Below, piece by piece: positions 54,443-64,000 of a stretch of 64,000 bases of DNA; the first letter of the stretch is position 1; each line of letters begins with the position of its first letter. The stretch is taken from positions 682,001-746,000 of the forward strand of contig JAMPIV010018783.1 in assembly GCA_024509875.1 (NCBI GenBank), written 5' to 3'. A program made the translations under genes and the position numbers. This stretch comes from Oreohelix idahoensis (taxonomy: Eukaryota; Mollusca; Gastropoda; Stylommatophora; Oreohelicidae). Under the pieces are notes generated by a model. That model worked only from the letters and a program-made list of their open reading frames with translations, was not told the origin of the DNA and did no database searches.

Positions 54443-55186
54443 TCACTTAGCTGATATTTTTTTTATCAAAGCCGCCCTAATGACATCATAATTATCCTTA
54501 TCTGCTTCTCCTACAAGGCATAATCTAGTCAAAGATTCACCTTTCAAGTTTTCTGATAATTGATTAGCGTATTGTGATTTATCCACATTATGTGTACGAC
54601 AAGAACGTTCAAATCTATCCAGCCAGAATGTAATATCGTCACTGGACTGATTGAACGGTGGAACCTTAACCTTGTAAGTAGAAGGTTTACCATTACCACT
54701 AGATGCCTGATTAACATTACTCATACTTGTCAATCTCAATTTCTCCAACTCAAATTCATGTTCTCTTATTGCTTTTTTCTCTTCAGCATCTAATCTTTTT
54801 TGTTCAGCCTCCCTGTCTAATCTTTTTTGTTCAGCTTCCCTGTCCAATCTTTTTTGTTCAGCTTCACTGTCTAATCTTTTTTGTTCAGCCGCAGCTTCTC
54901 TTTTTAATTTTTTTTGTTCAGCTTCAAATCTCCTTTCCTCCACCTGCATCTGCAATTTCTTTTGTTCAGCAGCAGCCTCAGCTTCTCTTTCTAATCTTTT
55001 CTCTTCCGCCATAGCTTTTCTTTCTTCTGCAGCTAATCTTTTCTCTTCTGCCATAGCTCTTCTCTCTTCTGCAGCTAATGCTTTGTCATATTGAGCAACT
55101 GCCCATTGTTCTAATTGTTGACCAGTTTTATCAAGGGCTTTCCCTTGTATAATGAAGTATTCTAATGTAGACATGGTGTCTAACAA
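54443..55186 (-). CDS. GM-B gag N-terminus with long charged helix
   Basis: 247 residues. Residues about 35-150 form a long Lys/Glu/Arg helix with repeated AEQKRLDREAEQKRLD and AEEKRLAAEERKAMAEEK units, either coiled coil or single stable helix. The capsid start follows from about 168 (YKVKVPPFNQSSDDITFWLD, SCRTHNVDKSQYANQLSENL). The frame leaves at a T8 run (about 54460-54468) and capsid continues in the 52825-54440 frame. A second Met five codons in is an equally possible start. The charged N-terminus parallels that of GM-A gag though the sequences differ. Confidence 0.9.
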   Translation of the reverse strand: MLDTMSTLEYFIIQGKALDKTGQQLEQWAVAQYDKALAAEERRAMAEEKRLAAEERKAMAEEKRLEREAEAAAEQKKLQMQVEERRFEAEQKKLKREAAAEQKRLDSEAEQKRLDREAEQKRLDREAEQKRLDAEEKKAIREHEFELEKLRLTSMSNVNQASSGNGKPSTYKVKVPPFNQSSDDITFWLDRFERSCRTHNVDKSQYANQLSENLKGESLTRLCLVGEADKDNYDVIRAALIKKISAK

Positions 55187-56286
55187 TAATACTAATCACC
55201 TGAAATAATAATAATTCCACAAGTTCTCAATGACTTGATTAATCAGTATACTATCCCAATATCTGTGGGTCACAAGCCTTTAATAAGGTCTTGTATAATA
55301 GTAATAATAATCAGGTACTGGTTTATACCATAATCCAAGTGCAGTGCACAGGCAATTGTGTCTTATGAAATATACCTATATAAAACATATGTCAACCAAC
55401 AGAATACATAAAGTACAAATAGGACTGACAATACAAGAACGTTTGCAGAAATCAAAATAAATCAAATAGGGAAATCAATGAAAATAATCACTGAATCTGC
55501 AAAGAATAACAACACAAATGACGTCACAATATATGAATATAAATTGTGAATAGACCTGAAAGATAGAAAAGAGTAGACCAACAAATTACAAACAACTCAA
55601 AACAAAACTAAAGAACAAAGAAATATTACAAAAATAACAATAATTACAGTCTTCACAGCTAACACAAAAGCAACAGTTGTCGCAGCAAATTTTCAATCAA
55701 GAAAATTGCACCTATAGAAAACGCCCACAACGGACCCTCTATGACGTGGGATATTCTGTTGTGAGGACGCCGCCCAACCTTAAACACAACCCGCTGACAT
55801 AGAAACTAACATACTATACAAACAAATAACATGTAAACATAAATATATATAAATTATGTGTATGATAGTATGTGTTGCAAAATAGGCTCAGTTTTACAGT
55901 AATGGCAAAGTTATTTTTATGAACATAAACAAACTGCCACTTTATTCAATTAAACATTCTGGCCTTAAATATTAAAGTTCATATATGGAAAACAAGAAGA
56001 TCCATCGATGAAAATAGGACTTCTTAGTACACAAATACTGTCTTCCTGTTAACATTGACAAGAATTGATCCAACTGTTCTGTGAAACTCTGTAATGTCTA
56101 ATGTAAAACTGTCAACAACGCTGGCCTACATACTGCATTCACTTGACAGGTCACGTGACGAAGTGTTGACAAAGAGCAAACCAATACTGCAAGTGTGTCA
56201 TATCAGCCACAGGAAACGGTCTGGTATCGGTAATCTGTTGACTTCTGAACTTCTGCGAGGTCAAACCCAGAAAGCTGGCCACCAGT
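55187..56286 (-). other. GM-B 5' untranslated leader
   Basis: 1.1 kb between the 5' LTR and gag, AT-rich and without long frames; would carry packaging signals. The primer site candidate is at its LTR end: minus ACTGGTGGCCAGCTTTC, with TGG two bases after the LTR. The tRNA is not identified. Confidence 0.6.
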
Positions 56287-57753
56287 TGATAAGGTTGTTA
56301 TAATGTTGGATTTTTATTCCCGTTAATGATATCCACCAAAAGATAGATATAAGTGGATGGAAGCAGACATCATCATCATCATCAGTTGATAAGATCTCTA
56401 TGGTGTTGTTTGCTCCACTGTAGTGTATGGAATGTCAACTTGACCTACGCAGTGGTGTGTAGACTTGGATTGAGTGTACAATGTGCGAATGATGATAAGG
56501 GTTCGTGTTGTTGACAAATGTTCTTTTCTCACACTCATGTATGACTGGAAGTCATCGACACCAACGACTGTGTACCTTTTCTAAAGTTTAATTGGACGTA
56601 CACACTCGACAGCACAGATAGTGACAAATCACAGGTTGGCATAATACATCATAGTACAGTGGATAAATGGTCCTGCAATGTTATGTTACATGGGCACTCA
56701 TGTAGATTAATATTACAATGGACTGTCAGTAGCCAAGCCCTCAGCATCGCCCATACATATAAATCATCTGACTTCACTGACTGAGCACGTCAGCTTATAA
56801 ACAATATTTCAGATGGCTTCTAAACCTAATCTCGTTTAGCGACGATTCTCCCACATAATGTTCAGCACATATTTTTTTTCATATAATAATATTGAACCGC
56901 TAATAACGGGTTCTCATGTGTAGCAGTGATCTCTGGACTAAACAAGCGATAATACGGGCATCCCCTTTCTCTTCTTGAAAGTCGCTACATGTTTTGGTTC
57001 CAAGATGGCTTCACTCGTGAACTGTCACTCACGTTTGGATGCAGATAATGAATCTGTCCTAAAGTTAGTCATTCATAAAACATTGCATTGCTCTGTAGAT
57101 TTGATCATGAACAATTGACTGCATTCTACAGAATATAGTGCTGCTAGGAATCGAAGTCGTTTTCATCGAGTCAAATATATTCTCTTATCGAAAATGGTGG
57201 CTTCGTACGAGAGTTCATAAAAGTATCTTGGATTACCTTGTTATAAGAAATATGAAACTGCCATTCCTTGGCAATACGCATAAACACTGGGGTAAAGCAT
57301 ACACGATAGGTCTAGACGACTATCACTTTCCCCACAAATACTGAGATCACTTTTTCCCGGCGACAGGCCGACATAGGAAACACACAGTCCCTATCAGGAC
57401 GAAGCCAAATCACACCACACTCTAGCGACACATCCGCCGAACAGCCTTTGACCTCTCTAGAGACAACAGAACATATAGTTCGACTTAGATATGTAAAGAT
57501 ATACAGATATAAGACAGACTCGTCCTACTCAGACAAACAATACACATAAATTCAGGCCATAGATATTCTGAAGCAAGAACAATCTATTATTACCCAAACA
57601 ACGAATAAATCGCAGTAAAATGGATTTATCCGCGGAGTTTGATCGAAGAGATGGCACAACTTTCAAGGGAAGTAACTCAATAATGACTTTCCCTTAAGCA
57701 CTAAAAAATTACCTATGTATAATATTGTAAGATATCAAAGACTGCACGTAACA
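56287..57753 (-). repeat. GM-B 5' LTR
   Basis: 1467 bp, about 99.8 per cent identical to the 3' LTR. Confidence 0.95.
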
Positions 57754-59640
57754 CACGTTCTTTCCGGAATCCACACTGACTTTCAGGTAACAGACCTTTG
57801 TCAAGATGAGCCGTAAGGCGATTCAAAAGGATTCTGGCGAATATCTTCCCAGCGATTGATAAAAGAGAGATGCCTCGATGATTGTTGCAGTCTTGGCGAT
57901 TACCTTTACGTTTATATAGATGTATAATTGAGGCATCTTTGAGATCGTGTGGGATGGTTTCACTCTGCCACATTTGCTGGAAGATCATATGAAGTTTCTC
58001 TATCAGAACTGCACCGCCATCTTTATAAACCTCAACAGGAATTGAATCGGAGCCAGGGGCCTTTCCACTAGACATTTGACGAATCGCTTTTTTAGTTTCC
58101 TCCAGAGTTGGTACATCATCTAATGCTTCATTTATAGGAATTTGGGGCAGGCGGATGATGGCTTCGTCGTTAATAGATGATGGCTGGTTCAAGATATTAT
58201 TAAAATGTTCAGCCCAGCGTTGGAGCATTTTTTCCTTGTCTGTAATTAGTGTTTTTCCATCTGCATTAAGGAGGGGAAATGATCCTGATGATGTTGGACC
58301 ATAGACCGCTTTGAGTGCAAGGTAAAAGTTTTTCAAGTCATGGCTGTCAGCAAAGCCTTGGAGCTCATCTGCTTTATTACTCAGCCATGAATCCCGCATC
58401 TGGCGTAGTTTATGTTGGACGATTCTACGCATGTTGTTGAAAGCGTCTTTCTTGGATGTAGATTTTGGATCATTTAAATATGCTTTATGGAGATGGTGTT
58501 TCTCAGCCAACATCTGCTTTATATCATCTGAGTTCTCATCAAACCAGTCATTTTGTTTCTTGATGGAAGGACCCAGGACCTCTGTAGCAGTGTTGTAGAT
58601 CTGCTCACTTAGGGCTGCCCAATTTGTTTCCACACTTTGGCCGTCTAGCGAGATAGATTTGAGACGGTCTTCTAAGGTGTCAGTAAATGACTGTTTGATT
58701 TTTGTCTTCTTTAGTTTGGTGACATCCAGCCTCTTTTGAGTTTTCTTCCCCTGAGGGCGCCTGGCTGGTTGGATACGAATTTTAAGTTTAGATACAATGA
58801 GGCGATGATCAGTCCAGCATTCGGCACCACACATGGACTTGGTCACCCGGACATCTTGCCTGTCCTTCTTCCTAACAATTACATAGTCAATTAGGTGCCA
58901 ATGCTTTGAGCGAGGGTGCATCCAGGAGGTCCTGTTGCGGGTAGGAAGTCGAAAAATGGTGTTGGTGACAAGGAGGTCATGTTCTGCGCAAGTCTGGAGG
59001 AGACGAAGTCCATTACTGTTACAGCGACCCACGCCGTACCTACCAATAGTGCCATTCCAGGAGATGTTATCTGAGCCTACTCTTGCATTAAAGTCACCAA
59101 GAATGATGAGCTTATCTGCTTTAGGAACTGATGCAATGACTGCATGTAGTTCTTCGTAAAACTTATCCTTGACATCATCCTGGTTTGTCATAGTTGGTGC
59201 ATACGCGCTAATGATGGTGGCATGTTTTCTTCCATAGAACAGAGGGATCTTGACCGTCATGAGTCGGTCATTTATTCCCTTTGGGGGCCCCGCTAACTTG
59301 CTGACAATTGCTGTTTTGATTGCAAATCCAACCCCTGCTTCTCGTCTTTCTTCAGTTCCTCTTCCGCTCCAAAAGAATGTATAACCTGCACCCTTTTCGC
59401 AAAGTTGGCCCTCGCCTGCAAGTCGAGTTTCACTCAGTGCTGCTATGTCAATGTTGTACCTGGCCAGTTCTCTCCCAATCAGGGCAGTTTGTCTCTCAGG
59501 TCTGTTTGCGTTAAAGTCTTTGTCAAGTAGAGTGCGCACATTCCATGCGCCTAGAATGAGGGGGAAAAATCTGTCCTTTCTTTTTCTTATATGTCGACCG
59601 CCGAAGTAGGGTACCCACCAACCGCGGTAAGCTGGTTAGG
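57754..59640 (-). CDS. LINE-e endonuclease, linker and RT fingers (5' piece)
   Basis: About 600 or more open residues on minus without a stop. AP endonuclease: ILGAWNVRTLLD (start of domain, about 59560-59525), DIAALSETRLAGEGQL (catalytic E), GVGFAIKTAI, TIISAYAPTM, KLIILGDFNARVGSD, HLIDYVIVRKKDRQD, ECWTDHRLIVSKL. A basic linker follows, then the RT fingers (AIRQMSSGKAPGSDSIPVEV, LKDASIIHLYKRKGNRQDCN, NHRGISLLSIAGKIFARILL) and PESQCGFRKER, where GM-B interrupts; the frame resumes at 48321. The true start codon lies upstream of 59539, because the frame and the domain both extend there; I cannot choose it with confidence. Confidence 0.93.
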
Positions 59641-60556
59641 TAATGGTGAAGCAGGCAATGTTTAGGGCACCTTTTCTAGCCCCTTCCTCATGCCATGGAG
59701 GTGAGCAGTGCTTTCCTAAAGAGGGCTGCTCAGACACTCAGGGGGCTGCCGAATCCCACTGCTGCTCCGATCAGTGGAAGACGACCATATGGCCTGAGCC
59801 GCCTGTGTGTAGGTCTGCGACTACGACTGCCAGCGTACCCACGCCTGCCGCTTCGCCGCTCGCCCATCGCCACAGGACTTGTTGTGAGTGGATGGATGAA
59901 TGGATGAATGGATGAAAGAGTGACTTGCGCGGTGATTTGGATTAAAGTGAGGAAGATTTGCGCAATTCGTCGACCTCACTCTCTCGCCTGGGTCCATCTC
60001 AATCCAGTGGCAAGACAAGTCAAGACGACTGGAGATGAAGTCAGGTGCAGTGGATGACCAGGGCTTTCTACGTGCCTCGCCGTGCTCCTTACGCTCCACA
60101 GCGCGTTGCTGGTAATCGCCGTCATGCCCGTTGAACCAACAAGTGGTTTCTTCCGCGCAGTCTATCGAATTCAGTCTTCACATGCATGGGTAGGCAGACC
60201 CTAACTCACCGAAGGTTTATAACCATTCGGCTACCCTCACCTAGTTTAGCCGGCCTGTCAAAGCCGTTGTCCGGGGGTGGCCGCTGTCGCATGCTGACAG
60301 CTACGAGGAGCCACAGGTGAGAGCTGGATGCCAGGTTTGGACCAAAGGTGGCTGAGCTGCCCTGAAAAGGGCATGACAGCTCCTTCACCAGAGGTACTAC
60401 CAATACCTGACTTCCCAACTAATAGCATAAAAATGCTTCTGTTGGCTTGTGGTGGACACCAGCCGCATTGGTGTTTCCATGCTCCACCAGGAGCAAACAG
60501 AGAAACACCTGTCTCAACAAAGGAGTGGCCTCGCGCTCTCCAGAAATCTAAATACA
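59641..60556 (-). other. LINE-e 5' untranslated leader
   Basis: GC-richer than the neighbourhood, no frames of note, ends near 60556 where AT-rich sequence starts. Contains (minus) CGGACAACGGCTTTGACAGG and GGTTATAAACCTTCGGTGAG. By position it is the LINE leader and would hold its internal promoter; that is inference. Confidence 0.6.
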
Positions 60557-61592
60557 TATTCTCACCTCACAGTAACCCATTAAATATACAGTAGAATTAT
60601 CAATAAACGTGAAATACACTAAATTACTCTTACATAAAGAATACAATATAATTATTCTCGACTTAAACCAAACTGGGACTAAATACACAACGTGCGTAAC
60701 ATTTACCAAGAAAACTCTCTCTTTCCTTTACTGGGGAACATTATCTTTATCTGCTTCCCACCCCCGTCTCAATTCACACAATATAAAACTGCGTAACATT
60801 AAGTGATAACTAAGAGTGTTACCGCAGACCCCTTGGCGCCTTCCTTATTCACCTCGCCGCCTTTCATGACCACGTGGCCGCCATCTTCATAACAGTTAAT
60901 ATTATCTAAATTCAAGTAATAGATGCTCCTCTGTCCAGTTTCATGTATAAAACACTCTTACTAAATTTGCCCGGTCTGATGGATGAAATACTTGATACTA
61001 AATTCTCACATCTGGATTTAGGATTTGCGTGCCTAATAAAACCTATCAAACATTATTTTCACTCATCTATCATTTCTTCAAGACTAAATCATAATGTCCT
61101 AAAAAGACATTTCCTTTGGAAACACATCTATCTATTTCACTAAACATTAAAACAGACTCGTGCTGAATATAATTCTAGAATTATATAAAATTAATTCTAA
61201 TTTAAATTAACTCACGTGCTCAAGGCATTTACAGCTTGGCTCTGTCGTCTGTTCTCTCTGGCGGCTGATACTAGGAAAGGTCCGCTGGTAGCTCGCTATC
61301 TCTTTTTATAGGCACTAGGCTAATCACTCACTTTACTGCGCTAGGCGTATTAATCTTGTTGTTTAAACACTCGCGATATTTTGCTCTAGAATGCATGAAA
61401 ACACAAATAAAACCTACAGCTATTTAATATAACACAATTCTACACCACAACTTAATTTAAATGCATTATTATGGCATTTTCATCAATCTTGAATAATTTA
61501 CATCCAAGCATGCTTCGCGCACATCGAAAATATGGGCGATAAATCTGCCTAGAAACAGGTAGGGGGCGGGCGTCTCCTTTTCGGCCCCATCA
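60557..61592 (-). repeat. Possible 3' LTR of a truncated LTR element
   Basis: The right edge is defined by a candidate polypurine tract and TGTGATGGGGCC (minus) at 61592; the left edge is not determined. No target duplication found. AT-rich, no frames. Confidence 0.4.
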
Positions 61593-61928
61593 CACATCTC
61601 CCTCCTGATTTTGTTGTCGTCCCGACAACATCACTACCTCCGACACTTCTGTCGAAATCTCTTAGATCGTTGGTGCTGCGTTTGATTATTTCTCAGCGGC
61701 GATGTTTTGGGCTCAGATTCTGTATTCGGTACAACTCGGCTGGGGACCCTCTTGGTCGTTATGTCCCCAGTTGTACGTTGTCGGGCTGGCAGTTGCTGTG
61801 GTCTAGAAGACTCGCACACCTGTGCCGCATCGCTGCCTGCAGGTGACGTCTGCCTGTCAGTGCTTGTAGCTGTCGAATCTGTAGGGGGATTGCTCCTGAC
61901 GTGCTTGACACTCGTTTTGCTCTAGAAT
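61593..61928 (-). pseudogene. Tail of an LTR-element pol, with polypurine tract
   Basis: Minus frame has a Ser/Thr/Pro/Arg-rich tail (CESSRPQQLPARQRTTGDIT, VPSRVVPNTESEPKTSPLRN) ending KRFRQKCRR and a stop at about 61634, as commonly seen at the end of gypsy-type pol. After it comes AATCAGGAGGGAGATG (minus, about 61593-61608), a polypurine tract, then an LTR-like start. The element is cut at 61928 where SINE-B resumes. Confidence 0.45.
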
Positions 61929-62069
61929 GCCACTCACGTCTGTTGTTTTTCTGTTGTCCAAGTGTTCTACTTCTTTATTTCTTGCGAGTGCCTGAAAACA
62001 TACCTTTATGTTTGTCTAATATTAATTTACTGTTTACAGGCCTCGGGTTTCCCTTCCTTATGTGTTATT
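61929..62069 (+). repeat. SINE-B unit, right-hand remnant
   Basis: Continues the SINE-B interrupted at 46868 (GCCACTCACGTCTGTTGTTT to TAATATTAATTT) plus the first 40 bp of the X segment (ACAGGCCTCGGGTTTCCC). Followed by the second GAGGTGGCTCTGT (62070-62082). Confidence 0.8.
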
Positions 62070-62082
62070 GAGGTGGCTCTGT

Positions 62083-62409
62083 GCAGGACGTGACAATTTC
62101 TTGGAACAGCCCATAACCAGAGTACAATATTTTAGCTCTGCATAGTTGGAGAGCCCCCTTGGAAGGCGGAGAATGCACAGTATGCCATGCACTTCTTACT
62201 CCAACTTGGGACCAGATGTGATGATCCTTTAAATGCAAGTCAAGCTGGATAAACTGGAGCTCGTGACTTCAACTCAACTTATTTCGGAATGGTGAAGAGC
62301 CACAGGAAAAGCCTAGATCTACAGTGTAGATAATGCCAAGGAGTCTTCAACTTGGTATTGGCTGCTAAAGAGTGAGAAGATCAGCAGCTCTAGTTAAACA
62401 ACAACAACA
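62083..62409 (+). mobile_element. Retroposon with (AAC)n tail, 3' piece
   Basis: Continues 45406-45716. Ends CTAGTTAAACAACAACAAC directly before the duplicated ACCAAGGCCGGC (62410-62421). No coding motif. Confidence 0.65.
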
Positions 62410-62421
62410 ACCAAGGCCGGC

Positions 62422-62654
62422 CCTGTATTGCACTGCCTAAAATTTATGGTTTGCACTGAATGTGTGTTATGGTTTGCACTGAATGTGTGTTATGGTGTTT
62501 GTGTTAGCTAGGATCTAGTTCCCGGGGCATCTAAGGAAACAGACAATTTATACGACTAGCCATGTACTTGAAAAATTTTTTTTTTTAAATTAATTAATTA
62601 ATTTTAATTTTTTTAACCCCTCCTTTAAGCACATCGTAAGACACTAATATCAGG
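62422..62654. other. Unassigned stretch with a short duplication
   Basis: GGTTTGCACTGAATGTGTGT is repeated twice at 62449-62493. A/T runs at 62575-62615. No gene. Confidence 0.5.
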
Positions 62655-62945
62655 CTGTAAATATTAAACAAATATAAAGGTCACGTGTTTTCAGGCACTC
62701 GTAAGAAATAAAGAAGTAGAAAACTAGACAACAGAAAAACAACAGACGTGAGTGGCTTACCCAGGACTCGAACCCAGGACCTTCCGTGCGACAACCCCGC
62801 CTAGCTGTGCAAGCGAATCACACTATCCTCCCCGCCATCTAGGCATCACCAAAAAAATGATGCTTCGATGACGGGTCATTAGTGCGACCCACAACACATA
62901 ACACCGGAAATTTACTATGGGCAGTCCAGCCTATAATATCAGGTT
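62655..62945 (-). repeat. SINE-B copy outside the nest
   Basis: Reads like 45717-45990: the TTTAT/ACACGTGTTTTCAGGCACTC region, CTCGAACCCAGGACC in place of the perfect B box, CCATCTAGGCATC, CACCGG and the start of the X segment. More diverged than the copies in the inverted repeat. Confidence 0.75.
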
Positions 62946-63781
62946 GTGCTTGGCTTTGGCAACGTCATCATGTAAAACAAATTCTACACGAACCACTTTG
63001 CAAGAGAACATGAAAGCTTTAGTTCTGGGTTCCTGCAACAGGACCAGCTACAGCAGAGGCGCCATGCACCACAGGGAGCAATAAGGGAAATGAAAGAATA
63101 TATATGTATATTGTTGATCTTTTGTGCTGTTTTCATAATATATTGTCTAATGTGTTTCCATAGTTGACCAGATATCTTGATCATGCAAGATTTATTTAAC
63201 ACTCTTGATGTAATTGAGTTGAAGAAAAATAATTTATGAAATTCCACATTGCTTCTGGAGTTTTTTTTTTAATGAATAATTATTGGAAATACCCCGATCA
63301 TTATTACAAAAATGAGTATCATAAATGTAACACTTACAAAAGGTTCATTAGCGTCACGTAACGTAAACGTTATCACGTTGACAGGCCATCAGTTTACACA
63401 ATGAAAATTATCATACATTTGACAGCTCAGGTACGTTCACAGCAAGGTTGACGAACTAAGAGGGAGGCAATAAATATGCTAATGGAAGAGCCATTGAGTG
63501 CACGTTATTTACGACACAAAAATAGATATTTATTATAATGGAAATAGTTATCTACACAGGACTTTCACAGATGTTATTAACTCCGCCTACTCCAAGAGTT
63601 AAACGGCGCTCCACGATGTGTTACATTATATTTCTCCACCCATTTTGCTATAAATTATTTCTCGACTTACGACGAATTCGACTTTCGCATATTCTTACAT
63701 ACGATGGCCATCATATTAATCCAATAATATATTTTATATAATTATTTTCGACTCATTAAATGAAAGAGCAGAATTCACTCA
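62946..63781. other. Unassigned AT-rich DNA
   Basis: No gene or known repeat recognised. Confidence 0.35.
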
Positions 63782-64000
63782 ATGGCATTTGCCACTGGCA
63801 AATACTGCAATAACTTCATTGCTGAAGTAGAGACCCTGAAACAGACAGCGGCAAATTTTATTGATTACACAGCGCACACAGAAAAACAGATCGTTATCTT
63901 TATACAAGCACTGTCAGTAAAAACAGCCTCGAAGGGCCACCATGCTAAGGGATTGAAAGACCTGATAAACTCACTTGAAAGCCTGTCCCAAGTGCACAGT
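63782..64000 (+). CDS. Open reading frame running off the window, unknown protein
   Basis: Starts ATGGCATTTGCC and stays open for 73 codons to the last base. The in-frame stop upstream is TGA at 63761-63763. The product begins MAFATGKYCNNFIAEVETLK, is mostly helical by composition, and has Lys, His and Leu-rich amphipathic stretches (HAKGLKDLINSLESL). The surrounding DNA is AT-rich, so an open frame of this length by chance is possible but not common, and base composition rises in GC inside it. I do not recognise the family. It may be a first coding exon, part of another mobile element, or chance. Confidence 0.35.
   Translation, partial: MAFATGKYCNNFIAEVETLKQTAANFIDYTAHTEKQIVIFIQALSVKTASKGHHAKGLKDLINSLESLSQVHS

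Larger units (their letters stand above)
48322..57753 (-). mobile_element. GM-B: young, complete LTR retrotransposon with Gmr1-type order
   Basis: 9432 bp. LTRs of 1466 and 1467 bp with TG...CA ends, and a perfect 5-bp duplication CACGT at 48317-48321 and 57754-57758. Inserted in the RT of LINE-e, whose reading frame continues across the duplication. Minus-strand order: gag, basic Gly/Asn/Arg-rich nucleocapsid region, aspartic protease, integrase, RT, RNase H. All catalytic motifs are present. Three frame breaks, all at A or T runs (about 54465, 52845, 50860), are the only visible damage. It shares the integrase-before-RT order with GM-A, but its proteins are clearly a separate family. Confidence 0.95.

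Overview
This window is repeat-dominated nuclear DNA from an animal, most probably an invertebrate; a mollusc or another lophotrochozoan is my best guess from the style of the LINEs and tRNA-derived SINEs, but nothing here fixes the taxon. I see no conserved host gene. Almost everything recognisable is a transposable element, much of it nested. The one candidate host coding exon is an ORF that runs off the right edge (63782-64000).

Left part (1-7500): the end of an LTR (1-1644) abuts a broken RTE-like LINE (LINE-a, minus strand). A second broken LINE (LINE-b, minus) follows at about 4640-6475, then a mariner/Tc-type transposase C-terminal relic (6560-6833) and short tandem repeats.

First nest (about 7560-27490): one plus-strand LINE (LINE-c) is split into four pieces by three insertions: a 10.7-kb Ty3/gypsy-type element (GM-A copy 1, 8722-19425), a second LINE (LINE-d, 19876-23820, 11-bp target duplication) and a 2.16-kb TG...CA solo-LTR-like block (23886-26042, target duplication TATAC). 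GM-A copy 1 is itself interrupted by a solo LTR of its sister subfamily (11406-13814, target duplication AGAAA). A 23-24-bp tandem array (27508-28148) and GM-A copy 2 (28217-35726) follow.

Middle (35727-45400): mostly unassigned AT-rich DNA with SINE copies, LINE tails, a 52-bp tandem repeat and an old LTR relic.

Second nest (45406-62409): a short retroposon with an (AAC)n tail (12-bp target duplication) holds a SINE-B inverted composite (13-bp flanking direct repeat). That holds a full-length-type LINE (LINE-e, minus), which holds a young 9.4-kb LTR element (GM-B, 48322-57753, perfect 5-bp target duplication CACGT, LTRs almost identical).

Main biological points. (1) In both LTR families the integrase lies upstream of the reverse transcriptase (gag-[PR]-INT-RT-RNaseH), the Copia-like order known from the Gmr1 group of Ty3/gypsy elements. 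(2) LTRs of the GM-A family exist in two forms that differ by a 384/385-bp segment beginning GTAAGC and ending TTGTTTCAG, on the sense strand and removed exactly at GT/AG in the coding copies. This looks like a spliceosomal intron inside an LTR. (3) GM-A coding copies lack a recognisable protease and the integrase catalytic core, share the same junctions, and carry a second copy of their 3' polypurine tract inside pol. GM-A copies therefore look non-autonomous, while GM-B carries every domain but has three frame breaks, all at homopolymer runs.
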